Shown here in pieces: positions 1 through 12,208 of a stretch of DNA of 64,000 nucleotides (the stretch's first letter is position 1; each line of letters opens with the position of its first letter). The translations under genes were made by a program, and so were the position numbers. The notes under the pieces were generated by a model. That model had not been told where the DNA came from. It was given only the letters and a program-made list of their open reading frames with translations, and ran no database searches. This DNA comes from Clusia tigrina (Eukaryota > Arthropoda > Insecta > Diptera > Clusiidae): contig CAKKTE020000288.1 in assembly GCA_920105625.2 (NCBI GenBank), positions 496,001 through 560,000 on the forward strand. The letters run 5' to 3'.

Positions 1-270
1 TTATAGCTTAAATTGACAAGAGGCTCGAGTACTTTATTGTTACAAAATTTCAAGGTTTTATGACGCTCCAGTAAAAAGTTACAAGCATTTGTATGATGCA
101 AACTTTGATAGGTGTAGGACGTACCGTAGAGAAGTTAGGGCCATTTGAAGTTTTATAAGTATTTGATTGGGGACTAAAGGGTAGCATAGCTTTAAGCGAT
201 AGCTTAAATTGACAAGAGGCTTGAGTACTTTATTGTTACAAAATTTCAAGGATTTATGACGCTCCAGTAA

Positions 271-302
271 AAAGTTACAAGCATTTGTATGTTGCAAACT
301 TT
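271..302. other. Imperfect hairpin/dyad at the monomer junction (example copy)
   Basis: Monomer position 167 through position 2 of the next monomer can fold as AAAGTT (A) CAA (G) CAT, loop TTGT, ATG TTG (CA) AACTTT. This gives twelve Watson-Crick pairs with three small bulges. The element recurs every monomer. A-type tails (TGATGC) and D-type tails (GCACACTTTG) each weaken one part of the stem. Folding is a paper prediction and was not computed. Confidence 0.6.
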
Positions 303-322
303 GATAGGTGTAGGACGTACCG

Positions 323-330
323 TATATAAG
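323..330 (+). promoter_or_regulatory. TATATAAG: TATA-box-like octamer in some B monomers
   Basis: Most monomers read TATAGAAG at positions 23-30. A G-to-T change in a subset, mainly B-type, makes the perfect TATA-box-like octamer TATATAAG. Copies are at 323, 911, 2478, 3457, 6985, 19240, 20025, 29901, 33376 and 35980, and TATATAAA is at 56901. Whether any is used as a promoter cannot be told from sequence, and chance is the default explanation. Confidence 0.3.
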
Positions 331-3300
331 TTAGGGCCATTTGAAGTTTTATCAGTGTTTGATTTGGGACTGAAGGGTAGCATAGCTCTGAGCGATAGCT
401 TAAATTGACAAGAGGCTTGAGTACTTTATTGTTACAAAATTGCAAGGTTTTATGACGCTCCAGTAAAAAGTTACAAGCATTTGTATGTTGCAAACTTTGA
501 TAGGTGTAGGTCGTACCGTATAGAAGTTATGGCCATTTGAAGTTTTATCAGTGTTAGATTTGGGACTCAAGGGTAGCATAGCTTTGAGTTATAGCTTAAA
601 TTCACAAGAGGCTCGAGTACTTTATTGTTACAAAATTTCAAGGTTTTATGACGCTCCAGTAAAAAGTTACAAGCATTTGTATGATGCAAACTTTGATAGG
701 TGTAGGACGTACCGTAGAGAAGTTAGGGCCATTTGAAGTTTTATAAGTATTTGATTGGGGACTAAAGGGTAGCATAGCTTTAAGCGATAGCTTAAATTGA
801 CAAGAGGCTCGAGTACTTTATTGTTACAAAATTTCAAGAATTTATGACGCTCCAGTAAAAAGTTACAAGCATTTGTATGTTGCAAACTTTGATAGGTGTA
901 GGACGTACCGTATATAAGTTAGGGCCATTTGAAGTTTTATCAGTGTTTGATTTGGGACTGAAGGGTAGCATAGCTCTGAGCGATAGCTTAAATTGACAAG
1001 AGGCTCGAGTACTTTATTGTTACAAAATTTCAAGGTTTTATGACGCTCCAGTAAAAAGTTACAAGCATTTGTATGTTGCAAACTTTGATAGGTGTAGGAC
1101 GTACAGTATAGAAGTTAGGGTCATTTGAAGTTTTATCAGTGTTCGATTTGGGACTCCAGGGTAGCATAGCTTTGACCGATAGCTTAAATTGACAAGAGGC
1201 TTGAGTACTTTATTGTTACAAAATTGCAAGGTTTTATGACGCTCCAGTAAAAAGTTACAAGCATTTGTATGATGCAAACTTTGATAGGTGTAGGACGTAC
1301 CGTAGAGAAGTTAGGGCCATTTGAAGTTTTATAAGTATTTGATTTGGGACTAAAGGGTAGCATAGCTTTAAGCGATAGCTTAAATTGACAAGAGGCTCGA
1401 GTACTTTATTGTTACAAAATTTCAAGGATTTATGACGCTCCAGTAAAAAGTTACAAGCATTTGTATGTTGCAAACTTTGATAGGTGTAGGACGTACCGTA
1501 TAGAAGTTAGGGCCATTTGAAGTTTTATCAGTGTTTGATTTGGGACTGAAGGGTAGCATAGCTCTGAGCGATAGCTTAAATTGACAAGAGGCTCGAGAAC
1601 TTTATTGTTACAAAATTTCAAGGTTTTATGACGCTCCAGTAAAAAGTTACAAGCATTTGTATGTTGCAAACTTTGATAGGTGTAGGATGTACAGTATAGA
1701 AGTCAGGGGCATTTGAAGTTTTATCAGTGTTTGATTTGGGACTCAAGGGTAGCATAGCTTTGACCGATAGCTTAAATTGACAAGAGGCTTGAGTACTTTA
1801 TTGTTACAAAATTGCAAGGTTTTATGACGCTCCAGTAAAAAGTTACAAGCATTTGTTTGTTGCAAACTTTGATAATTGTAGGACGTACCGTATAGAAGTT
1901 AGGGCCATTTGAAGTTTTATCAGTGTTTTATTTGGGACTCAAGGATAGCATAGCTTTCAGCGATAACTTAAATTGACAAGAGGCTCGAGTACTTTACTGT
2001 TAAAAATTTCAAGGTTTTATTACGCTCCAGTAAAAAGTTACAAGCATTTGTATTTTGCAAACTTTGATAGGTGTAGGACGTACCATATAGAAGTTAGGGC
2101 CATTTGAAGTTTTATCAGTGATTGATTTGGGACTCAAGGGTAGCATTGCTTTGAGTTATAGCTTAAATTGACAAGAGGCTCGAGTACTTTATTGTTACAA
2201 AATTTCAAGGTTTTATGACGCTCCAGTAAAAAGTTACAAGCATTTGTATGATGCAAACTTTGATAGGTGTAGGACGTACCGTAGAGAAGTTAGGGCCATT
2301 TGAAGTTTTATAAGTATTTGATTGGGGACTAAAGGGTAGCATAGCTTTAAGCGATAGCTTAAATTGACAAGAGGCTCGAGTACTTTATTGTTACAAAATT
2401 TCAAGGATTTATGACGCTCCAGTAAAAAGTTACAAGCATTTGTATGTTGCAAACTTTGATAGGTGTAGGACATACCGTATATAAGTTAGGGCCATTTGAA
2501 GTTTTATCAGTGTTTGATTTGGGACTGAAGGGTAGCATAGCTCTGAGCGATAGCTTAAATTGACAAGAGGCTCGAGTACTTTATTGTTACAAAATTTCAA
2601 GGTTTTATGACGCTCCAGTAAAAAGTTGCAAGCATTTGTATGTTGCACACTTTGATAGCTGTAGGACGTACCGTATAGAAGTCAGGGGCTTTTGAAGTTT
2701 TATCAGTGTTTGATTTGGGACTCAAGGGTAGCATAGCTTTGACCGATAGCTTAAATTGACAAGAGGCTTGAGTACTTTATTGTTACAAAATTGCAAGGTT
2801 TTATGACGCTCCAGTAAAAAGTTACAAGCATTTGTATGTTGCAAACTTTGATAGGTGTAGGACGTACCGTATAGAAGTTATGGCCATTTGAAGTTTTATC
2901 AGTGTTGATTTGGGACTCAAGGGTAGCATAGCTTTGACCGATAGCTTAAATTGACAAGAGGCTTGAGTACTTTATTGTTACAAAATTGCAAGGTTTTATG
3001 ACGCTCCAGTAAAAAGTTACAAGCATTTGTATGTTGCAAACTTTGATAGGTGTAGGACGTACCGTATAGAAGTTATGGCCATTTGAAGTTTTATCAGTGT
3101 TTGATTTGGGACTCAAGGGTAGCATAGCTTTGAGTTATAGCTTAAATTGACAAGAGGCTCGAGTACTTTATTGTTACAAAATTTCAAGGTTTTATGACGC
3201 TCCAGTAAAAAGTTACAAGCATTTGTATGATGCAAACTTTGATAGGTGTAGGACGTACCGTAGAGAAGTTAGGGCCATTTGAAGTTTTATAAGTATTTGA

Positions 3301-4806
3301 TTGGGGACTAAAGGGTGGCATAGCTTTAAGCGATAGCTTAAATTGACAAGAGGCTCGAGTACTTTATTGTTACAAAATTTCAAGGATTTATGACGCTCCA
3401 GTAAAAAGTTACAAGCATTTGTATGTTGCAAACTTTGATAGGTGTAGGACGTACCGTATATAAGTTAGGGCCATTTGAAGTTTTATCAGTGTTTGATTTG
3501 GGACTGAAGGGTAGCATAGCTCTGAGCGATAGCTTAAATTGACAAGAGGCTCGAGTACTTTATTGTTACAAAATTTCAAGGTTTTATGACGCTCCAGTAA
3601 AAAGTTACAAGCATTTGTATGTTGCACACTTTGATAGCTGTAGGACGTACCGTATAGAAGTCAGGGGCATTTGAAGTTTTATCAGTGTTCGATTTGGGAC
3701 TCCAGGGTAGCATAGCTTTGACCGATAGCTTAAATTGACAAGAGGCTTGAGTACTTTATTGTTACAAAATTGCAAGGTTTTATGACGCTCCAGTAAAAAG
3801 TTACAAGCATTTGTATGATGCAAACTTTGATAGGTGTAGGACGTACCGTAGAGAAGTTAGGGCCATTTGAAGTTTTATAAGTATTTGATTTGGGACTAAA
3901 GGGTAGCATAGCTTTAAGCGATAGCTTAAATTGACAAGAGGCTCGAGTACTTTATTGTTACAAAATTTCAAGGATTTATGACGCTCCAGTAAAAAGTTAC
4001 AAGCATTTGTATGTTGCAAACTTTGATAGGTGTAGGACGTACCGTATAGAAGTTAGGGCCATTTGTAGTTTTATCAGTGTTTGATTTGGGACTGAAGGGT
4101 AGCATAGCTCTGAGCGATAGCTTAAATTGGCAAGAGGCTCGAGTACTTTATTGTTACAAAATTTCAAGGTTTTATGACGCTCCAGTAAAAAGTTACAAGC
4201 ATTTGTATGTTGCAAACTTTGATAGGTTTAGGACGTACCGTATAGAAGTTAGGGTCATTTGAAGTTTTATCAGTGTTCGATTTGGGACTCCAGGGTAGCA
4301 TAGCTTTGACCGATAGCTTAAATTGACAAGAGGCTTGAGTACTTTATTGTTACAAAATTGCAAGGTTTTATGACGCTCCAGTAAAAAGTTACAAGCATTT
4401 GTATGTTGCACACTTTGATAGCTGTAGGACGTACCGTATAGAAGTCAGGGGCATTTGAAGTTTTATCAGTGTTTGATTTGGGACTCAAGGGTAGCATAGC
4501 TTTGACCGATAGCTTAAATTGACAAGAGGCTTGAGTACTTTATTGTTACAAAATTGCAAGGTTTTATGACGCTCCAGTAAAAAGTTACAAGCATTTGTAT
4601 GTTGCAAACTTTGATAGGTGTAGGACGTACCGTATAGAAGTTATGGCCATTTGAAGTTTTATCAGTGTTTGATTTGGGACTCAAGGGTAGCATAGCTTTG
4701 AGTTATAGCTTAAATTGACAAGAGGCTCGAGTACTTTATTGTTACAAAATTTCAAGGTTTTATGACGCTCCAGTAAAAAGTTACAAGCATTTGTATGATG
4801 CAAACT

Positions 4807-5394
4807 TTGATAGGTGTAGGACGTACCGTAGAGAAGTTAGGGCCATTTGAAGTTTTATAAGTATTTGATTGGGGACTAAAGGGTAGCATAGCTTTAAGCG
4901 ATAGCTTAAATTGACAAGAGGCTCGAGTACTTTATTGTTACAAAATTGCAAGGTTTTATGACGCTCCAGTAAAAAGTTACAAGCATTTGTATGATGCAAA
5001 CTTTGATAGGTGTAGGACGTACCGTAGAGAAGTTAGGGCCATTTGAAGTTTTATAAGTATTTGATTTGGGACTAAAGGGTAGCATAGCTTTAAGCGATAG
5101 CTTAAATTGACAAGAGGCTCGAGTACTTTATTGTTACAAAGTTTCAAGGTTTTATGACGCTCCAGTAAAAAGTTACAAGCATTTGTATGATGCAAACTTT
5201 GATAGGTGTAGGACGTACCGTAGAGAAGTTAGGGCCATTTGAAGTTTTATAAGTATTTGATTGGGGACTAAAGGGTAGCATAGCTTTAAGCGATAGCTTA
5301 AATTGACAAGAGGCTCGAGTACTTTATTGTTACAAAATTGCAAGGTTTTATGACGCTCCAGTAAAAAGTTACAAGCATTTGTATGATGCAAACT
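4807..5394. repeat. Three consecutive A-type monomers
   Basis: Monomers at 4807, 5003 and 5199 all carry the A markers CGTAGAGAAG, ATAAGTATTT and ACTAAAGGG. Elsewhere in this domain A is followed by B. The tails differ (CAAAATTGC, CAAAGTTTC, CAAAATTGC) and the first and third are the closest pair. This looks like recent single-monomer amplification inside the pentamer. Confidence 0.85.
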
Positions 5395-8138
5395 TTGATA
5401 GGTGTAGGACGTACCGTATAGAAGTTAGGGCCATTTGAAGTTTTATCAGTGTTTGATTTGGAACTGAAGGGTAGCATAGCTCTGAGCGATAGCTTAAATT
5501 GGCAAGAGGCTCGAGTACTTTATTGTTACAAAATTTCAAGGTTTTATGACGCTCCAGTAAAAAGTTACAAGCATTTGTATGTTGCAAACTTTGATAGGTT
5601 TAGGACGTACCGTATAGAAGTTATGGTCATTTGAAGTTTTATCAGTGTTCGATTTGGGACTCCAGGGTAGCATAGCTTTGACCGATAGCTTAAATTGACA
5701 AGAGGCTTGAGTACTTTATTGTTACAAAATTGCAAGGTTTTATGACGCTCCAGTAAAAAGTTACAAGCATTTGTATGTTGCACACTTTGATAGCTGTAGG
5801 ACGTACCGTATAGAAGTCAGGGGCATTTGAAGTTTTATCAGTGTTTGATTTGGGACTCAAGGGTAGCATAGCTTTGACCGATAGCTTAAATTGACAAGAG
5901 GCTTGAGTACTTTATTGTTACAAAATTGCAAGGTTTTATGACGCTCCAGTAAAAAGTTACAAGCATTTGTATGTTGCAAACTTTGATAGGTGTAGGACGT
6001 ACCGTATAGAAGTTATGGCCATTTGAAGTTTTATCAGTGTTTGATTTGGGACTGAAGGGTAGCATAGCTCTGAGCGATAGCTTAAATTGACAAGAGGCTC
6101 GAGTACTTTATTGTTACAAAATTTCAAGTTTGTATGACGCTCCAGTAAAAAGTTACAAGCATTTGTATGTTGCAAACTTTGATAGGTGTAGGACGTACCG
6201 TATAGAAGTTATGGCCATTTGAAGTTTTATCAGTGTTTGATTTGGGACTCAAGGGTAGCATAGCTTTGAGTTATAGCTTAAATTGACAAGAGGCTCGAGT
6301 ACTTTATTGTTACAAAATTTCAAGGTTTTATGACGCTCCAGTAAAAAGCTACAAGCATTTGTATGATGCAAACTTTGATAGGTGTAGGACGTACCGTAGA
6401 GAAGTTAGGGCCATTTGAAGTTTTATAAGTATTTGATTGGGGACTAAAGGGTAGCATAGCTTTAAGCGATAGCTTAAATTGACAAGAGGCTCGAGTACTT
6501 TATTGTTACAAAATTTCAAGGATTTATGACGCTCCAGTAAAAAGTTACAAGCATTTGTATGTTGCAAACTTTGATAGGTGTAGGACGTACCGTATAGAAG
6601 TTAGGGCCATTTGAAGTTTTATCAGTGTTTGATTTGGGACTGAAGGGTAGCATAGCTCTGAGCGATAGCTTAAATTGACAAGAGGCTCGAGTACTTTATT
6701 GTTACAAAATTTCAAGGTTTTATGACGCTCCAGTAAAAAGTTACAAGCATTTGTATGTTGCAAACTTTGATAGGTGTAGGACGTACCGTATAGAAGTTAG
6801 GGTCATTTGAAGTTTTATCAGTGTTCGATTTGGGACTCCAGGGTAGCATAGCTCTGAGCGATAGCTTAAATTGACAAGAGGCTCGAGTACTTTATTGTTA
6901 CAAAATTTCAAGGTTTTATGACGCTCCAGTAAAAAGTTACAAGCATTTGTATGTTGCAAACTTTGATAGGTGTAGGACGTACCGTATATAAGTTAGGGTC
7001 ATTTGAAGTTTTATCAGTGTTCGATTTGGGACTCCAGGGTAGCATAGCTTTGACCGATAGCTTAAATTGACAAGAGGCTTGAGTACTTTATTGTTACAAA
7101 ATTGCAAGGTTTTATGACGCTCCAGTAAAAAGTTACAAGGATTTGTATGTTGCACACTTTGATAGCTGTAGGACGTACCGTATAGAAGTCAGGGGCATTT
7201 GAAGTTTTATCAGTGTTTGATTTGGGACTCAAGGGTAGCATAGCTTTGACCGATAGCTTAAATTGACAAGAGGCTTGAGTACTTTATTGTTACAAAATTG
7301 CAAGGTTTTATGACGCTCCAGTAAAAAGTTACAAGCATTTGTATGTTGCAAACTTTGATAGGTGTAGGACGTACCGTATAGAAGTTATGGCCATTTGAAG
7401 TTTTATCAGTGTTTGATTTGGGACTCAAGGGTAGCATAGCTTTGAGTTATAGCTTAAATTGACAAGAGGCTCGAGTACTTTATTGTTACAAAATTTCAAG
7501 TTTTTATGACGCTCCAGTAAAAAGTTACAAGCATTTGTATGATGCAAACTTTGATAGGTGTAGGACGTACCGTAGAGAAGTTAGGGCCATTTGAAGTTTT
7601 ATAAGTATTTGATTGGGGACTAAAGGGTAGCATAGCTTTAAGCGATAGCTTAAATTGACAAGAGGCTCGAGTACTTTATTGTTACAAAATTTCAAGGATT
7701 TATGACGCTCCAGTAAAAAGTTACAAGCATTTGTATATTGCAAACTTTGATAGGTGTAGGACGTACCGTATAGAAGTTAGGGCCATTTGAAGTTTTATAA
7801 GTATTTGATTTGGGACTAAAGGGTAGCATGGCTTTAAGCGATACCTTAAATTGACAAGAGGCTCGAGTACTTTATTGTTACAAAATTTCAAGGATTTATG
7901 ACGTTCCAGTAAAAAGTTACAAGCATTTGTATGTTGCAAACTTTGATAGGTGTAGGACGTACCGTATAGAAGTTAGGGTCATTTGAAGTTTTATCAGTGT
8001 TCGATTTGGGACTCCAGGGTAGCATAGCTTTGACCGATAGCTTAAATTGACAAGAGGCTTGAGTACTTTATTGTTACAAAATTGCAAGGTTTTATGACGC
8101 TCCAGTAAAAAGTTACAAGCATTTGTATGTTGCAAACT

Positions 8139-9786
8139 TTGATAGGTGTAGGACGTACCGTATAGAAGTTATGGCCATTTGAAGTTTTATCAGTGTTTGA
8201 TTTGGGACTCAAGGGTAGCATAGCTTTGAGTTATAGCTTAAATTGACAAGAGGCTCGAGTACTTTATTGTTACAAAATTTCAAGGTTTTATGACGCTCCA
8301 GTAAAACGTTACAAGCATTTGTATGTTGCAAACTTTGATAAGTGTAGGACGTACCGTATAGAAGTTAGGGCCATTTGAAGTTTTATCAGTGTTTGATTTG
8401 GGACTGAAGGGTAGCATAGCTTTGAGCGATAGCTTAAATTGACAAGATGCTCAAGTACTTTACTGTTAAAAATTTCAAGGTTTTATTACGCTCCAGTAAA
8501 AAGTTACAAGCATTTGTATGTTGCAAACTTTGATAGGTGTAGGACGTACCGTATAGAAGTTAGGGCCATTTGAAGTTTTATCAGTGATTGATTTGGGACT
8601 CAAGGGTAGCATAGCTTTGAGCGATAACTTAAATTGACAAGAGGCTCGAGTACTTTATTGTTACAAAATTGCAAGGTTTTATGACGCTCCAGTAAAAAGT
8701 TACAAGCATTTGTATGTTGCAAACTTTGATAGTTGTAGGACGCACCGTATAGAAGTTAGGGCCATTTGAAGTTTTATCAGTGTTTGATTTGGGACTCAAG
8801 GGTAGCATAGCTTTGAGCGATAGGTTAAATTGACAAGAAGCTCGAGAACTTTATTGTTACAAAATTTCAAGGTTTTATGACGCTCCAGTAAAAAGTTGCA
8901 AGCATTTGTATGTTGCACACTTTGATAGCTGTAGGACGTACCGTATAGAAGTCAGGGGCATTTGAGGTTTTATCAGTGTTTGATTTGGGACTCAAGGCTA
9001 GCATAGCTTTGACCGATAGCTTAAATTGACAAGAGGCTTGAGTACTTTATTGTTACAAAATTGCAAGGTTTTATGACGCTCCAGTAAAAAGTTACAAGCA
9101 TTTGTATGTTGCAAACTTTGATAATTGTAGGACGTACCGTATAAAAGTTAGGGCCATTTGAAGTTTTATCAGTGTTTTATTTGGGACTCAAGGATAGCAT
9201 AGCTTTCAGCGATAACTTAAATTGACAAGAGGCTCGAGTACTTTACTGTTAAAAATTTTATTTGGGACTCAAGGGTGCCATAGCTTTGACCGATAGCTTA
9301 AATTGACAAGAGGCTTGAGTACTTTATTGTTACAAAATTGCAAGGTTTTATGACGCTCCAGTAAAAAGTTACATGCATTTGTATGTTGCAAACTTTGATA
9401 GGTGTAGGACGTACCGTATAGAAGTTATGGCCATTTGAAGTTTTATCAGTGTTTGATTTGGGACACAAGGGTAGCATAGCTTTGAGTTATAGCTTAAATT
9501 GACAAGAGGCTCGAGTACTTTATTGTTACAAAATTTCAAGGTTTTATGAAGCTCCAGTAAAAAGTTACAAGCATTTGTATGATGCAAACTTTGATAGGTG
9601 TAGGACGTACCGTAGAGAAGTTAGGGCCATTTGAAGTTTTATAAGTATTTGATTTGGGGCTAAAGGGTAGCATAGCTTTAAGCGATAGTTTAAATTGACA
9701 AGAGGCTCGAGTACTTTATTGTTACAAAATTTCAAGGATTTATGACGCTCCAGTAAAAATTTACAAGCATTTGTATGTTGCAAACT
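8139..9786. repeat. Block E-B-G-H-D-F-(truncated)-E-A, copy 1
   Basis: Monomer starts are 8139 (E), 8335 (B-like, ending ATGCTCAAG and TTAAAAATTT), 8530 (G), 8726 (H, with CGCACC and GATAGGTT), 8922 (D), 9118 (F), then a remnant, 9395 (E) and 9591 (A). The same order recurs at 23137-24784, offset 14998, and in part at about 30270-31445, offset 21740. The first two copies share the same 114-bp deletion. The third does not. Confidence 0.85.
9118..9394. repeat. F monomer plus truncated remnant (114-bp deletion), copy a
   Basis: The distance between successive monomer starts is 277 bp instead of 392. The sequence runs from TTAAAAATTT straight into TATTTGGGACTC, joining monomer position ~142 to position ~61 of the next copy. 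That removes 114 bp, and the TTAAAAATTT variant itself lacks one more base. The same joint recurs at 11932-12208, 13383-13659, 14834-15110 and 24116-24392, where the base after the run is G rather than T. All five should therefore descend from one deletion event. Confidence 0.92.
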
Positions 9787-11560
9787 TTGATAGGTGTAGG
9801 ACGTACCGTATAGAAGTTAGGGCCATTTGAAGTTTTATCAATGTTTGATTTGGGACTCAAGGGTAGCATAGCTTTGCGCAATAGCTTAAATTAACAAGAG
9901 GCTCGATTACTTTATTGTTACAAGATTTCAAGGTTTTATGACGCTCCAGTAAAACGTTACAAGGATTTGTATGTTGCAAACTTTGATAGCTGTAGGACGT
10001 ACCGTATAGAAGTCAGGGGCGTTTGAAGTTTTATCAGTGTTTGATATGGGACTCAAGGGTAGCATAGCTTTGAGCGATAGCTTAAATTGACAAGAGGCTT
10101 GAGTACTTTATTGTTACAAAATTGCAAGGTTTTATGACGCTCCAGTAAAAAGTTACAAGCATTTGTATGTTGCAAACTTTGATAATTGTAGGACGTACCG
10201 TATAGAAGTTAGGGCCATTTGAAATGTTATCAGTGTTTTATTTGGGACTCAAGGGTAGCATAGCTTTCATCGATAACTTAAATTGACAAGAGGCTCGAGT
10301 ACTTTATTGTTACTAAATTTGAAGGTTTTATGACGCTCCAGTAAAAAGTTACAAGCATTTGTATGTTGCAAAATTTGATAGGTGTAGGACGTACCGTATA
10401 GAAGTTATGGCCATTTGAAGCTTTATCAGTGTTTGATTTGGGACTCAAGGGTAGCATAGCTTTGAGTTATAGCTTAAATTGACAAGAGGCTCGAGTACTT
10501 TATTGTTACAAAATTTCAAGGTTTTATGACGCTCCAGTAAAAAGTTACAAGCATTTGTATGATGCAAACTTTGATAGGTGTAGGACGTACCGTAGAAAAG
10601 TTAGGGCCATTTGAAGTTTTATCAGTGTTTTATTTGGGACTCAAGGGTAGCATAGCTTTCAGCGATAACTTAAATTGACAAGAGGCTCGAGTACTTTATT
10701 GTTACTAAATTTCAAGGTTTTATGACGCTCCAGTAAAAAGTTACAAGCATTTGTATGTTGCAAACTTTGATAGTTGTAGGACGCACCGTATAGAAGTTAG
10801 GGCCATTTGAAGTTTTATCACTGTTTGATTTGGGACTCAAGGGTAGCATAGCTTTGAGCGATAGGTTAAATTGACAAGAGGCTTGAGTACTTTATTGTTA
10901 CAAAATTGCAAGGTTTTATGACGCTCCAGTAAAAAGTTACAAGCATTTGTATGTTGCAAACTTTGATAATTGTAGGACGTACCGTATAGAAGTTAGGGCC
11001 ATTTGAAGTTTTATCAGTGTTTTATTTGGGACTCAAGGGTAGCATAGCTTTGAGTTATAGCTTAAATTCATAAGAGGCTCGAGTACTTTATTGTTACAAA
11101 ATTTCAAGGTTTTATGACGCTCCAGTAAAAAGTTACAAGCATTTGTATGATTCAGCTTTGATAGGTGTAGGACTTACCGTAGAGAAGTTAGGGCCATTTG
11201 AAGTTTTATAAGTATTTGATTTGGGTAGCATAGCTTTAAGCGATAGCTTAAATTGACAAGAGGCTCGAGTACTTTATTGTTACAAAATTTCAAGGATTTA
11301 TGACGCTCCAGTAAAACGTTACAAGGATTTGTATGTTGCAAACTTTGATAAGTGTAGGACGTACAGTATAGAAGTTAGGGCCATTTGAAGTTTTATCAGT
11401 GTTTGATTTGGGACTGAAGGGTAGAATAGCTCTGAGCGATAACTTAAATTGACAAGAGGCTCGAGTACTTTATTGTTACAAAATTTCAAGGTTTTATGAC
11501 GCTCCAGTAAAAAGTTACAAGCATTTGTATGTTGCAAACTTTGATAGGTGTAGGACGTAC
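9280..11560. repeat. 11-monomer block, copy 1 (10 monomers retained)
   Basis: The block is recognised by rare markers in fixed order: GGGACACAAGG, GGGGCTAAAGG, TTGCGCAATAGC with CTCGATTAC, AGGGGCGTTTG, TTCATCGATAAC, GAAGCTTTATC, CGTAGAAAAG, then AGTTGTAGGACGCACC. The same series occurs at 16.26-18.6 kb (offset 6892) and 27.11-29.5 kb. Compared with those copies this one lacks one D-type monomer after the H monomer. Near 11150-11240 it also carries a 1-bp loss plus a 9-bp loss (GATTTGGGTAGCAT). Block limits are approximate. Confidence 0.87.
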
Positions 11561-11931
11561 CGTATAGAAGTTAGGGTCGTTTGAAGTTTTATCAGTGTTC
11601 GATTTGGGACTCCAGGGTAGCATAGCTTTGAGCGATAGCTTAAATTGACAAGATGCTCAAGTACTTTACTGTTAAAAATTTCAAGGTTTTATTACGCTCC
11701 AGTAAAAAGTTACAAGCATTTGTATGTTGCAAACTTTGATAGGTGTAGGACGTACCGTATAGAAGTTAGGGCCATTTGAAGTTTTATCAGTGATTGATTT
11801 GGGACTCAAGGGTAGCATAGCTTTGACCGATAGCTTAAATTGACAAGAGGCTTGAGTACTTTATTGTTACAAAATTGCAAGGTTTTATGATGCTCCAGTA
11901 AAAAGTTACAAGCATTTGTATGTTGCAAACT

Positions 11932-12208
11932 TTGATAATTGTAGGACGTACCGTATAAAAGTTAGGGCCATTTGAAGTTTTATCAGTGTTTTATTTGGGA
12001 CTCAAGGATAGCATAGCTTTCAGCGATAACTTAAATTGACAAGAGGCTCGAGTACTTTACTGTTAAAAATTTGATTTGGGACTCAAGGGTAGCAGAGCTT
12101 TGAGTTATAGCTTAAATTGAAAAGAGGCTCGAGTACTTTATTGTTACAAAATTTCAAGGTTTTATGACGCTCCAGTAAAACGTTACAAGCATTTGTATGT
12201 TGCAAACT
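11932..12208. repeat. F monomer plus truncated remnant, copy b
   Basis: This copy has the same 114-bp deletion joint as 9118-9394: TTAAAAATTT runs directly into GATTTGGGACTC, spanning 277 bp. The remnant carries E-type GAGTTATAGC with AATTGAAAAGAGG. It is part of the first 1451-bp HOR unit. Confidence 0.92.

Larger units (their letters stand above)
1..8138. repeat. HOR domain 1: A-B-C-D-E pentamer (980 bp) with variants
   Basis: Monomer types recur in order. A clean pentamer lies at 3827-4806: A 3827, B 4023, C 4219, D 4415, E 4611, then A again at 4807. Related units are trimer-like (A starts at 105, 693 and 1281, 588 bp apart), 979 bp (A at 1281, 2260 and 3239, each with one 1-bp deletion) or six monomers (A at 6375 and 7551). 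Type-A monomers are doubled or tripled at 4807-5394. The leftmost bases are the tail of an E-type monomer. Variants are linked within monomers, so these are real HOR types rather than scattered noise. Boundaries are approximate. Confidence 0.88.

Noticed and set aside
551..736. Plus-strand 61-codon frames (also 4077, 5449, 51054, 53015, 54387)
   Set aside because: They occur only in monomers where a TTGACAAG or nearby change removes a stop. They lie wholly within the satellite and have no independent support.
1140..1160. CENP-B box-like motif in C-type monomers (GTTCGATTTGGGACTCC)
   Set aside because: It has TTCG but lacks the required A and CGGG at the right spacing of the CENP-B box. Half of the core motif is missing in every copy seen.
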